Source of the DNA: Adiantum capillus-veneris
Taxonomy: Eukaryota; Streptophyta; Polypodiopsida; Polypodiales; Pteridaceae
Direction of reading: 5' to 3'
Length of the DNA: 64,000 nt
Assembly: GCA_014529385.2 (NCBI GenBank)
Contig: CM043959.1
Coordinates: 48,797,928-48,861,927 of the forward strand
Shown: piece after piece, positions 12,201-23,040 of the stretch
How positions within the stretch are numbered: the stretch's first letter is position 1
Layout of the letters: each line of letters opens with the position of its first letter
Program-made: the position numbers and the translations under genes
The notes under the pieces: model-generated
Databases searched by the model: none
Told to the model about the DNA's origin: nothing
The model's input: the letters and a program-made list of their open reading frames with translations, nothing else

Positions 12201-14971
12201 CTAGATTTGTCGAGTGTTTTGGCTTTGACTTGTTGTCCTGTTCTTTTGACCTGTCATGGTTGTTGCTGAAGGGTTTGGTGATAGTGATGGTCTTAGTTGA
12301 TGATAGGGGATGTCGTAAGATTCATCACTATCGCTACTATCCTCAACAAGGTTGACTTCTTGTACTTTCCCTTGATTTTTTGGCTGGTAGTGGAAAGTTA
12401 CTGTCTGTTTGCTTGTGGGTGGTAGTTTCTTGGAGAAATTTTCTAGCCCATTGATTAGAGCATTGTTAGCTCGTTGCTCTGGTCGTATTCCTCCTAGCTG
12501 AGTCTTTGCATCCTTATTAGGAGCCATATATGAGGATGCTTGTGGTGGTTTTGTTTTCACCGAAGACTTTGGAATCCACTTTTGATGCACTTTACTTGTG
12601 TAGCGATGACATTGATTCCCGGGTCGTTGATCTTCTGGAAGCTCGAAGTGTTCTACAGAGTCATAGAACTCGTCGTCTTCTTCATCTTTTGAGTCTCCAC
12701 ATTTCTTTGTTTGCTCCTTATTTCGAGAGATTGTTGATGTCTGGATCTCTTTGTTTTCGTGGATTACACTCACTGCAAAATAAGGAACGACATCATAGCC
12801 ATTTTCATCACAAAACTTTGTTGTGGGAGCATCCTCCACGGCGCACACGTCCAGAGTATCCAAGATGTGTTCCCATCCAAAAGGCTCTAACTCTTCTTCA
12901 GGAAATGGTTCTGGGATATAGTCCATATCCTCTATAACCCGCTCTAGGATACATTTCTCACGTTTCAAGCTACCACATTGTGAAGCTCCACACATCCACA
13001 GTTCTTTAGGCTTACCTAACCAAGCTGGAAGTTCTGATCGTGCTTCTATGGCTGAATCAAACTCCTCAACCGGTGTTCTCGTCACATCCCTATAGCTATG
13101 GTCCCTCAAGTTTACCTTTGTTATGGTCTCCATATGTCTCAGGTATATATGGTCAAATCCCCAATCTTGGACCATTTTCAATTGTCGCCTGAATGGTATT
13201 CCCAGAATGATGTCATAGTTGTTCTTCTTGCCAAAGTCAACAACAACAAAAGTGTGTTCATATTCAATGCCACAAGAAGTAACAAGTACTTTTTCTAGCA
13301 GTCCTAGGGGCTTTTCCTTGTGTCCGTCTGCAAGCTGCAGGGTCATTCGTGTGGATATCAAGGCAAGTTTTCCCCATTTTTTCGAAACCTCTTTGGTTGC
13401 AATGGCCACACCAGCTCCACTGTCAAGGATTGCCATGGTTTTTACACCATTGAATTCCATAGGAAGAGTGATGTTTCCATCTTCTCCCTCGTAATACTCG
13501 CCTACCTTGTTTAATGGCACTGGCCTAGTATTTAGTTGAGGCATTTCAAGCTCTTTGATGCCTTCCTCGATTTGAGTCATTGGGGTTTTTACACCAAATT
13601 TCTCTAGACATTTACCCACATTAGCCCACATGTTTGGTCTTATTCTGAGCAACTCGGCTAACATTATTGTACAAGTGACTGGGGTAGATAGAATATCTAC
13701 TATCCCCTTTGAATCGATGGCCTTGTTGGGAGACAGTCTCTTTGATGGGACTGCAACCACATTTGACTTGGTCTCGTACTCTCCCGTGTAGGACGGTAGT
13801 GTTCTTAGCAAATGGGGTTGACTATCCATAGATTGTATAGATCCTTTGTCGCCCCAACACGATTGCACGTCTAGATTCATTTGAGATCTAGTCTCAAATT
13901 CCTCTATTGGTGGTAGAAACACTCCTCATTCATCACCAGTCTTGTCTACTCGTCTTCTTAGGTCATCGGCTTCATTGGACTCTCTGACTTGTTTCCACAA
14001 TTTGTCAAGACCATCTATCTCTTTACAATCCTCAGGTATAGCTTGGTGAAATCCCTCAGAAGAGTTATCCGTGGTATTCAGTACTATCCTTGGTTCTAAT
14101 GCTGGTTCTTTGAGGTTTGGTCTATGCTCATGACTAGAATCTGGCTCTTTTAGTTCTTGGTTTGGTGGGATTACTTGTGTAGGCATGACACGGATCACAT
14201 CCTCAGGTTTTGCAACTGGTGGTTCTAGTAAATCTTGGGCTATTTGAATCATTTTCTGGCACATTTCAAACCTTTGCTTTTCTAGTTCCGCATCGGGATA
14301 TGTCATCCACCTGTGTTCTTGGGTTTGGTTGTTTTTGAGCCTCACATCATAGGCTTTCAAGAGGGCATCTAATGTCTCATTAACCTTCTCTACCAACACA
14401 GATCCTCCTGAACTAGCACTTCTCGGTTTCTCATCCATGGATGGTTCTTCTAGAGGTTTAACCAATTGTGTAAGAGAAGGTGCCTCCTTTTCCTCATGTT
14501 GTTTTATCTTCTCCTCAGCTTCGGTAAGCTTCTCAGCTAGGGATTTTTGCTCTCGTTCCCTGCGTGCTTTCATCCTAGTCTTTCTAGCTTTCCAACTATT
14601 TCATTTGCTCTTGGTTTTCTAACTTGGTGCATCTGTCTTTGGTCCATCATCTGTCTTTGGACTCATGTCACTTTCCATGTTCTTTGTCTCTAGATTCTCA
14701 TCAGCTTTCTTTTGGGCTTGTGCTCTCATAACCACTTGAATTGGTACGACATTTTCATTTTCTGAGCTACTAGGTAGCTGAACAATCCCTAATACATTTG
14801 TCGTGATTTTCCTGATTTGTTTTGGGTTTTTTGGGCAATCGGGGATCAAGTGAGTGATGCCACACTCAAGACAACAGGCATTTACTTCAGTGATCTCCGT
14901 ATGAGGACATTGTTTGACCAAGTGGTTGTGACGACTTTTGTGACAATCTGTCTCTGGTAGAGGAGATTCTT
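12201..14971 (-). pseudogene. gag C-terminus and retropepsin of element B (downstream of element G)
   Basis: The frame enters at 14971 directly from 48407 once element G is removed. It encodes two zinc-knuckle-like units: CHKSRHNHLVKQC, where one Cys is Ser, and CCLECGITHLIPDC, an intact C-x2-C-x3-H-x4-C. A Lys/Glu-rich linker follows, then an aspartic protease with AILDSGAGVAIA (Asp at 13422-13424) and a DIILGIPF segment. Stops at 14619, 14601-14603 and about 13923-13925 are all in one frame. The protease would cut the gag polyprotein. The piece 12201-13922 is open for 573 codons. Reverse transcriptase should follow but is absent. Confidence 0.85.
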
Positions 14972-14975
14972 TTAG
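14972..14975. repeat. left target-site duplication of element G (TTAG)
   Basis: TTAG precedes the left terminal inverted repeat and again follows the right one at 48407-48410. Since the flanks read TTTTAG on both sides, a 6-bp duplication with slightly unequal ends is an alternative. Confidence 0.8.
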
Positions 14976-14991
14976 AAGACCATATTAGGTA
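14976..14991 (+). repeat. left terminal inverted repeat of element G
   Basis: The sequence AAGACCATATTAGGTA is an exact reverse complement of 48391-48406. A subterminal AAAGTGGGAAAA (about 15063-15074) recurs right next to the other TIR (AAGTGGGAAAA on the minus strand). Confidence 0.92.
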
Positions 14992-15262
14992 TTTTGGTAA
15001 AAATCTCACATTATGGGAATCTCCAAATCGACCGAATTCATGTAATTTGGGAATTTTCCACTTAAAGTGGGAAAAATTGAGGTGTGTGGCTAGTAAATAA
15101 AGTGAAAATAGGATTGTGGTGTTGATAAACACCAAAAGTCAAGAGGATGTACAACACATGGATTTGAATAATAACTATAAATTACATAAAACAAAGGAAG
15201 ATACAAAAAAGATTTTGTTTACAAATTGACTAGTATAGTCACAATAGAAGCTCCACATAATT
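14992..15262. other. left subterminal region of element G
   Basis: This is AT-rich and non-coding, lying between the left TIR and the stop of the transposase-like gene, so it probably holds that gene's 3' UTR. It includes CCACTTAAAGTGGG, a short palindrome. Confidence 0.6.
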
Positions 15263-18200
15263 CTACTCCACATTTGATACCATATCTGAACTTTGATCCA
15301 AGTGTGGCTGATGTGCACGAGTGAGGCCTTCTTTGGCTTTTAGAGCATGTCTTTCTGGAATCTTTATTCTAGAAAATGGTCCTTCTTTGTTGGGTCTCCA
15401 GGACCAAACAATTGCATCTATAGTTTCCCACACTTGTGGGTCCTTATAGTTGACAGCCCAATAACCCTTCCAACAATTACTGTAAGCTTGAGTATCTGTC
15501 ATCCCACTTTTTCTCGCGCAAGGTGCCCAATATTGAATCAAGAGTTTTCTGTAGTTTGGTGATGTAGGCTCATTATCAATGTCAGATAAAGCCATTGCAA
15601 GCCACACTGGATAGATTTCTGTGTCACTCGGAACAAGCATAAGAAAGTCACCTTGGTGCACATCAGACATAGGGTCAAACTCTTCCCTTGGCCTATCTCG
15701 TTGAGGCCCACAAAAATGATCGTTCAACTCTTCAAGGCCTAGGAATCTTTCTGCTCCTTGTTGCAAATTCATTGTAGTGCTTTGTAGATGAGAATATTCT
15801 TGAGTTTTTGGCCAAAATATTTCATACAAGACTCCCTCTGATATGATTGCTTTTCCAATCTCTTCAATTACCTTACTCCAATAATCTATCACGGGTCTAT
15901 AATATCGCGGAATACTTGAACCATTCCCTAAATTTTTCCAAAATTTTATATAGTTCTTTAGCCCCAAAATGACTTCTTCGTGGGCCTTGACATACTCCGC
16001 CATTTGTACTAGAGGTGGATCTCCATGTGGTAACATTGGCTTGCCTTCTGTGTCTGTTTTCCAAAGGCGAATACTTCCACTCCAACTTGATACACCTACA
16101 TGTGCCTTATATTGCATCATTGGTGTCTCATCCTGCATAAAGAACCTGAACTGAAGCGGTTTGGAATGTCCAACAAGTATGTCTTGTCCATCACAAAGAT
16201 AGCCATCACAATATTGCTTGAAATCAGGGATCTTTGTGAGAAAAAATGGAGCTGGAGATGAAGATGAGCTGTTTCGTAATGTATCCATCAAATGTGGCAA
16301 AGTATAGGTTTGTGTAACTCTCAACTTCTCTGAAAACCTACTAAACATGGCGTCTATGTCCTCATGTGTATGCCCAACCATTAAAAATCCCAGCTGGATG
16401 GTTTTGAAAACACCCCTTGCAACAAGCATTGACAAATAGGCAAATAAGTATCGATTTTTGTTTTCCCCTGCACAATTATCCAATTGTAGCAACAAGTTCT
16501 CTGGCAATCTGCGAAATGTTGACCCCAATTCCTCTTCTGCAATTTCTGACGACTGCACAATGGGCTCTTTTCCATCACTCAAGTTATGGTAGTCCAAAGC
16601 ATCCCTTGAGTTCAAAGCATGTAGTAGTGAAATATTGCTCCTTGGAAGTCCATTTGTTACTAGATCACCAAGAGGATGCTTATCTATCCTCTCGAGGTTA
16701 TGTAAACAATTAGCAATTGAGCCAATTGTAAGATTTGGATCAGCTGGCCACAAACCATTCAAGACAAAGTGTCCGTAATGACCTTCTCCATGTCCATGAG
16801 TGATCATGCCAATCAATGCCACCTGCAGATTATATCCTGAATCCACACCCTTGGGAACAATGCGTAATCTAGGAATGGCAGTCTTCTTTTGATCCATCTT
16901 ATCATGGATTATGCATACATATTTTTGTGGTTGAGTTTCTGAATACGTGCGCCATGCATAATATAGGCTTCTGCAACTCTTTTGTTGTGCCATGTGAACT
17001 TCTCTCTCCCTCAAGAGAAGAGCTCTCTCTTCAAGAGAAGGTTTAGCTTCTAACCTTGCCTTGATTGAACTACAAATATTGCACTTAGAGAACTCACTCG
17101 TCTTTGTTAAAGTGACATGTGGGTACTCTTTGTTCCAAATTCTACCAAAAGAAGATTGGGATAGCTTCTTCTCATAGCCCATTTGGTCAAGTGTCGTGTT
17201 GATTTCACATAAAATATCCACTTGTTTGTATGTTGATGGAATCACCAATTGAGTCTCTCTTGAGCCATCTAGCAGTGTTCTACTTCTATGTGGCATTTTC
17301 TCAGAGTTATTTTCCACAAACTCGTTTAGTAGTGCTCTTGCTAAACTAGTATGTTGAAGTCCCCTTCTCAATGTACATGTGTTCCCATGTACATATTGGC
17401 GCACACCATTTTCAAAGTTCTCCTTGTATCGATAAAATGATGTCTTTGGTATTCCATGTAGCTCATACCATGCTCTACAACAAACAATAGAGCCATTTAG
17501 CCTGAATTGGTATCGTGACTTCTCATCTTTCTGATAACATATAGAAAGAACATCATAAACATAATTAGTGCGTGATTTTTGAGACTCTCCCCAAAATTGT
17601 TGTCGTAACCTTGTCACCATATCACGATCTGCAAATTGGCAGCATTTTTGTGCACAACAATCAATGCATGATACCCTTTGAATTGATTTGTTTGAAAGGT
17701 AAAAAGTCGAAGCTGGTGCTGCTTTTGATTTTTGAGTCCTGTTCATGAAAGTGTATCGTCTCTTCCTTGACAACTGGACAACATTACTCCCATCAAGTTT
17801 TTTTCCAACATTGCCATCGTTGGATACATCCTCATATGTAGCATGCATGCCATCAACAGGAACAAAGCGTTGTAATGGGCTCCCATTCAACATTGTTGTC
17901 TGCTTGATGGGCCACTTTAGCAAAGTGATGCTACCCACTTCAACCACATCATGAATGCTTGCATTTTCTCTTTCAATACCCACACCCACACAATCAGGAC
18001 CAAGTTCCTGAAAGTTGACATAATCATGTGGAAATACATATAAGATGGTCCCTTCATTCATGGTTTGCATCATTGTGTCATCTTTTAAAAGGACCCTCTG
18101 ATTTCTCCAAGACTCTCGAATCATTGCTTCAAATTCTGGGCTTGTCATAGGTATTGCATCTGTAACTAGAGGATCAGAATGATCATGTTCTTCATCACCA

Positions 18201-18490
18201 TTGTAGCTTTCGTGTGGATCAATTAAGTTCCCATTTAATACAAAAGATTGCAAAAGAAGCTTTGACCATCGAACAGCACTCCATAATGAGCCTTGGAGAG
18301 ATGAAGTATCCATTGTAGGAAAAGGTAGGACCACATCCTTCAAGCATTCCTCCACTAGTATGGAGACATTTCCCAGCCCTATCTTTGTACCACCACAAGT
18401 GGAATATGGATCTGTTCTACACACACAACCAATACCAACGATTTCATTGTCAAGTATCATATGTACTTTCTCCCCAGATTCGAAGTCCAT
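15263..18490 (-). CDS. putative transposase of element G, DUF7869-like RNase H-fold protein
   Basis: This is an uninterrupted 1075-codon frame. Visible parts are: a Cys cluster (CIDCCAQKCC, residues ~275-284), a helix-turn-helix-like GIPKTSFYRYK (~350), a KCNICS zinc-type pair (~470), then IIHDKMDQKK (Asp ~530), LLQLDNCAGENKNR (Asp 671) and GFLMVGHTHEDIDAMFSRF (Glu 710/Asp 711). The last two motifs are the signature of the DUF7869-type domain seen in many uncharacterised eukaryotic proteins. The spacing D-D-E/D suits an RNase H-fold nuclease. The C-terminal ~150 residues have several Trp in WxAMAL and YWAP-type beta segments, perhaps a chromatin-reader-like fold. The ATG at 18490 is preceded on its strand by TTTTTACTTACAGG, a splice acceptor, so a 5' non-coding exon probably lies further right. 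The transposase role is inferred from position inside TIRs and the motifs. Confidence 0.8.
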   Translation of the reverse strand: MDFESGEKVHMILDNEIVGIGCVCRTDPYSTCGGTKIGLGNVSILVEECLKDVVLPFPTMDTSSLQGSLWSAVRWSKLLLQSFVLNGNLIDPHESYNGDEEHDHSDPLVTDAIPMTSPEFEAMIRESWRNQRVLLKDDTMMQTMNEGTILYVFPHDYVNFQELGPDCVGVGIERENASIHDVVEVGSITLLKWPIKQTTMLNGSPLQRFVPVDGMHATYEDVSNDGNVGKKLDGSNVVQLSRKRRYTFMNRTQKSKAAPASTFYLSNKSIQRVSCIDCCAQKCCQFADRDMVTRLRQQFWGESQKSRTNYVYDVLSICYQKDEKSRYQFRLNGSIVCCRAWYELHGIPKTSFYRYKENFENGVRQYVHGNTCTLRRGLQHTSLARALLNEFVENNSEKMPHRSRTLLDGSRETQLVIPSTYKQVDILCEINTTLDQMGYEKKLSQSSFGRIWNKEYPHVTLTKTSEFSKCNICSSIKARLEAKPSLEERALLLREREVHMAQQKSCRSLYYAWRTYSETQPQKYVCIIHDKMDQKKTAIPRLRIVPKGVDSGYNLQVALIGMITHGHGEGHYGHFVLNGLWPADPNLTIGSIANCLHNLERIDKHPLGDLVTNGLPRSNISLLHALNSRDALDYHNLSDGKEPIVQSSEIAEEELGSTFRRLPENLLLQLDNCAGENKNRYLFAYLSMLVARGVFKTIQLGFLMVGHTHEDIDAMFSRFSEKLRVTQTYTLPHLMDTLRNSSSSSPAPFFLTKIPDFKQYCDGYLCDGQDILVGHSKPLQFRFFMQDETPMMQYKAHVGVSSWSGSIRLWKTDTEGKPMLPHGDPPLVQMAEYVKAHEEVILGLKNYIKFWKNLGNGSSIPRYYRPVIDYWSKVIEEIGKAIISEGVLYEIFWPKTQEYSHLQSTTMNLQQGAERFLGLEELNDHFCGPQRDRPREEFDPMSDVHQGDFLMLVPSDTEIYPVWLAMALSDIDNEPTSPNYRKLLIQYWAPCARKSGMTDTQAYSNCWKGYWAVNYKDPQVWETIDAIVWSWRPNKEGPFSRIKIPERHALKAKEGLTRAHQPHLDQSSDMVSNVE

Positions 18491-20900
18491 CCTGTAAGTA
18501 AAAAGATTACATTGTTAAATCCATAGTTATAGAAAAATACTCTTCAAACCAAAAATCATGCTACAACATGAAAAAGGTTTGCATAGGTTGGACAAGTGGT
18601 GAACCTTGAGACCAAATCCTCCTTGCTATATTAATGGAAGCAAGGTTGGACAAGTGGTGGACCTTGAAACCAAAGCCTCTTTGCTATATGAGAGCATAGG
18701 TTGGACAAGTGGTGGACCTAGTTGTAATACCCACTGCCACCTATCAACTACTATAGGACTATGCTTTCCAATGTCCAAGTATCCCTTGAGTCTTTCAAGG
18801 TTGAACACGTGGTGGACCTTGAAACAAAAATCCCCTTTCTATATCAGAGCATAGCTTGGACAAGTGGTGGACCTAGTTATAATGCCCAATATCCAAGGTG
18901 AAATACCTTAGGACTTTGCTACCTTGCTTGCCAATGTTTACGTAGCCCCTCATTTCTTTAATGGAAGTAAGGTTGGACAAGTGGTGGACCTTGAAACCAA
19001 AGCCTCTTTGCTATATAAGAGCATAGGTTGGACCTAGTTTTAATACCCACTGCCACCTATCAACTACTATAAGACTATGCTTTCCAATGTCCAAGTATCC
19101 CTTGAGTCTTTCAAGGTTGAACACGTGGTGGACCTTGAAACAAAAATCCCCTTTCTATATTAGAAAGGTTGAACACATGGTGGACCTTGAAACGAAAATC
19201 CCCTTTCTTTATCAGAGCATAGCTTGGACAAGTGGTGGACCTAGTTATAATGCCCAATATCCAAGGTGAAATACCTTAGGACTTTTCTACCTTGCTTGCC
19301 AATGTTTACGTAGCCCCTCATTTCTTTAATGGAAGTAAGGTTGGACAAGTGGTGGACCTTGAAACCAAAGCCTCTTTGCTATATAAGAGCATAGGTTGGA
19401 CCTAGTTTTAATACCCACTGCCACCTATCAACTACTATAAGACTATGCTTTCCAATGTCCAAGTATCCCTTGAGTCTTTCAAGGTTGAACACGTGGTGGA
19501 CCTTGAAACAAAAATCCCCTTTCTATATTAGAAAGGTTGAACACATGGTGGACCTTGAAACGAAAATCCCCTTTCTTTATCAGAGCATAGCTTGGACAAG
19601 TGGTGGACCTAGTTATAATGCCCAATATCCAAGGTGAAATACCTTAGGACTTTGCTACCTTGCTTGCCAATGTTTACGTAGCCCCTCATTTCTTTAATGG
19701 AAGTAAGGTTGGACAAGTGGTGGACCTTGAAACCAAAGCCTCTTTGCTATATAAGAGCATAGGTTGGACCTAGTTTTAATACCCACTGCCACCTATCAAC
19801 TACTATAAGACTATGCTTTCCAATGTCCAAGTATCCCTTGAGTCTTTCAAGGTTGAACACGTGGTGGACCTTGAAACAAAAATCCCCTTTCTATATTAGA
19901 AAGGTTGAACACATGGTGGACCTTTAAACGAAAATCCCCTTTCTTTATCAGAGCATAGCTTGGACAAGTGGTGGACCTAGTTATAATGCCCAATATCCAA
20001 GGTGAAACACCTTAGAACCTTGCTACCTTGCTTGCCAATGTTTACGTAGCCCCTCATTTCTTTAATGGAAGCAAGGTTGGACAAGTGGTGGACCTTGAAA
20101 GCAAAGCCTCTTTGCGATATGAGAGCATAGGTTGGACCTAGTTGTAATACCCACTGCCACCTATCAACTACTATAGGACTATGCTTTCCAATGTCCAAGT
20201 ATCCCTTGAGTCTTGCAAGGTTGAACACGTGGTGGACCTTGAAACCAAAATCCCCTTTCCATATCAGAGCATAGCTTGGACAAGTGGTGGACCTAGTTAT
20301 AAAGCCCCTCCTTTCTTTAATGGAAGAAAGGTTGGAAAAGTGGTGAATCTTGAAACCCAAACCCTTTGGCTATATATAGAGGATATCTTGGACAAGTGGT
20401 GGGCTTAGTTGTAGTATCCAATGTCCAAGGTCCAAGGTGAACTATGTAAAGACCTTACTTCCAAAAACAGAGTCGTACAAGTGGTTCTCCTTGAAACCAA
20501 AACCTCCTTAGTGTATTAGAACATAGCTTGGAGAAGTGGTGGACTTAGTTGTAATGGTGAATGTCCAAAGCAAACTATTATAGGACCTTGCTTCCCAAAT
20601 CAAGTTTGGACAAGTGGTGGATCTTGAAACCAAAACCCCCTTACTCTATTAGAGCATAGCTTAGATAAGTGGTGGACCTAGCTGCCATGGAAAATGTTCA
20701 ATCTGAACTGCTGCAAGACCTTGCTATTAAATGTCTAAGTAGAGCTAGCTTCTTTAATGGAATCAAGGTTGGGAAAGTGGTGCATCTTGAAACCAAAAGC
20801 CCTTTATTGTATTAGAGCATAGCTTGGACAAGTGAGGGACCTAGTTTTAATGTGTGATGTCCAAAGAAAAGTATTACAAGACCTTGCTTTCCAATATTTG
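18491..20900 (+). repeat. 20-bp-motif array with 368-bp tandem units (element G)
   Basis: Motif variants of TTGGACAAGTGGTGGACCTT begin at about 18590. Near-identical 368-bp units start at about 18971, 19339 and 19707, with a fourth start at 20075 and diverged units on both sides. Each unit holds five or six motif copies followed by fixed spacer text (for example CTATGCTTTCCAATGTCC). Open frames within are by-products of the repeat. Confidence 0.9.
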
Positions 20901-21420
20901 AATTGGTCAAGTGGTTAAAACTAAGTATAAAACTTTGACCATTTTCTTCTCGAATTGCCAAAAAGCTAGTTTTAGACACCCCTAAATGAAAATGGTTTAG
21001 GGTGGCCTTAAACAATGTTTTTTCAAAGACTTGAACAAAAGGGTTGTCGAAGAGTAATGACAATTTATTGTGGCTTGAAGTGCCTGAGTATGTGAAAACA
21101 AGCCTAGGTTTTCCACGAGGCAAAAGGTGACATAATAAGAACATTGGAAAGTTAGGATTGACCATGTGGCCTAAACTTTGGCAAGTGAAGTGGTGGCCAA
21201 GTTTTGTGGCACAGTGTGCACTTGGTCCTATATGTGTTGACCACTTGGCTAAATCTAGGACCATAAGGCAAAACCTTTGGCACCTTAAATATAGTATGGG
21301 ACATAATCTAGAACTGCTATAGTAAATTAGTAGTATAGCTAATATGTTAATATTTGTATTATATTTAAGTATGTGCTAATATAATTTATGTTCAAAATTT
21401 CACTAATGAAGAATGTTCCC
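20901..21420. other. unique AT-rich interval in element G
   Basis: Motif copies fade out at about 20900. A 150-codon frame on the minus strand (20812-21264) overlaps the array and has no recognisable domain, so I do not call it. Nothing else is seen apart from AT-rich sequence at 21290-21400. Confidence 0.5.
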
Positions 21421-21735
21421 ATTTAGCACTCCAGATGCGGGGTCTTAGGGCAATGCCACAATGGGGTGACAAGGCAGCGCTTCCACGTGAGGTTTGGGGA
21501 TAGCGCTCTTGATGGGGATGTGGAATATAGCGCTCTCGATGGCGGGGCTTGGGAGGTTGATTTTGGGATATTGTTCTGGGCGGGGTCCTGGGGCAGCGCC
21601 CCAGGCGGGGTCCGGGGCAGCGCCCGGGCGGGGTCAAGGGGCGGCAGCCCCTTGTCGCCTCCCGGCGCGACTGCCGGGCGGGGTCGAGGGGCAGCGCCCC
21701 CGCGGGGCTAGGGGCAGCGCCCAAAGATTTTTTTT
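21421..21735. other. GC-rich block with GGGGCAGCGCCC repeats
   Basis: An abrupt GC-rich island in otherwise AT-rich DNA. GGGGCAGCGCCC occurs three or four times between 21590 and 21722, with degenerate copies (GGATAGCGCTC, GGCAGCGCTTCC) leading in. It ends at a run of T. Similar GC-rich dyads occur in some plant LTRs, so it may be a small insertion or part of a promoter. Confidence 0.6.
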
Positions 21736-22160
21736 TTTTAAAGTGAATTCCTAGTATAGAGTTATGCATGTTTTTCATATTTTCAACCATGATTTCTTTA
21801 ATTTTGGCCGTGTGAATTGGTTAATTTTTTATATTGCTTTTGTTTTTTTTAATCCTATACGTGGCATTCTAATAAACCCTATCAAGATTAGGCACACAGA
21901 GAGCGCACGAGAAACGCACACAGAGAAAGCAGGCGAGCAGCAAAAACACAGAAAGCGCACACGGATCGCACACAGTTGGAGTATACGCGCGCGTAGAGGA
22001 GCAAGCTCGGCATCGTACACAACACACAGGTGGAGTGCACAGGATTGAAAGTTCGCGCACAAGACAAAGAAACAGCAGCGTACACAACGCTTTCCAGAAG
22101 GGCAGGATCGGGCAGTCTTCTCAGGAGACATTGCACACCTCACGAATAGAGAAAAAACAG
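21736..22160 (+). promoter_or_regulatory. candidate promoter and 5' leader exon of the rightward gene of element G
   Basis: TTTTTTATATTGC (about 21824-21836) could serve as a TATA element. The purine/CA-rich stretch 21890-22160 resembles a plant 5' leader and ends AAAAAACAG|GTATTTCT at 22160/22161, a good donor. The first coding exon starts after an acceptor at 32089. The leader has no long open frame. This is inference from sequence character only. Confidence 0.35.
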
Positions 22161-23040
22161 GTATTTCTCTCTCTCTCACTCTCTGTCTTTCTCCATATAG
22201 AGAAGATGGTTCTCTGTAACTCTTCTTGCACACACACTCTCTCGTCAAAAGACAGAGATACATAGTTTAAACGTATCCCCGCACACATACACATATTCCC
22301 ACACATCGTCTTCCTCTCTTCCACATACATAACCACAGTGAAATCTGTTATCTTGCTGTCTCTCTCTTGAAAATACATGCACATATTCCCACACATCGTC
22401 TTCCTCACTTCCACATACATAACCACAATGAAATCTGTTATCTTGTTGTCTCTCTCTTGAAAATACGTGCACATATTCCCATACATCGTCTTCCTCTCTT
22501 CCACATACATAAACACAGTGAAATCTGTTATCTTTCTCTCTCCTCTCTCTAAAAAACAGTTATTTATCTCTCTCTCTCTCTCTATCTATCTATCTCTGTA
22601 TTTGCTATCTCTCTCTTGAAAATACATGCTCATGTATGTGTGCGTCTGTGTTATCTATGTGTATGTATGTATATTTGTGTTATTTCATTGTAATACTCAT
22701 ACATAATGCAGATACACAATTACACTTAATTACGATATGCACACATAGTATATATACATACATAAATATCACAAATAACTAACACATTGTAATACTAGTA
22801 AAATTGAATGGAAGACTTACTTGCGTGATCTGTTAAAGTCGATTCTTGTAGCGAGTTCTGGATGTATGCTGAGCTGATTTTCCTCTAATCCATTTGTAGA
22901 TATGATTGTAACTTCTGTTTCTCAAAAATAGTAGTGTTGTTTAGTGATACACCTAATGGACATAAATGGTTTAAACTAGGACATGTAGACCAAAAATACG
23001 TGTATTTCTTTGGATGAATATATACACTTTTTGGTGACCC
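22161..23040 (+). repeat. pyrimidine/CT-rich stretch with three 90-bp tandem units
   Basis: Units starting ACATATTCCC at 22291, 22381 and 22471 are about 90 bp long and differ by only a few bases. Each contains CATCGTCTTCCTC and ends in TCTCTCTCTTGAAAATAC. A CT/TATC microsatellite follows (22565-22600). The rest to 23040 is AT-rich and has no recognisable gene. Confidence 0.85.

Noticed and set aside
20812-21264. 150-codon minus-strand frame
   Set aside because: Partly made of motif repeats, no domain, no supporting splice or start context.
21466-21754. Plus-strand frames in the GC-rich block
   Set aside because: Gly/Ala/Arg-rich low-complexity translation expected from GC-rich repeats.
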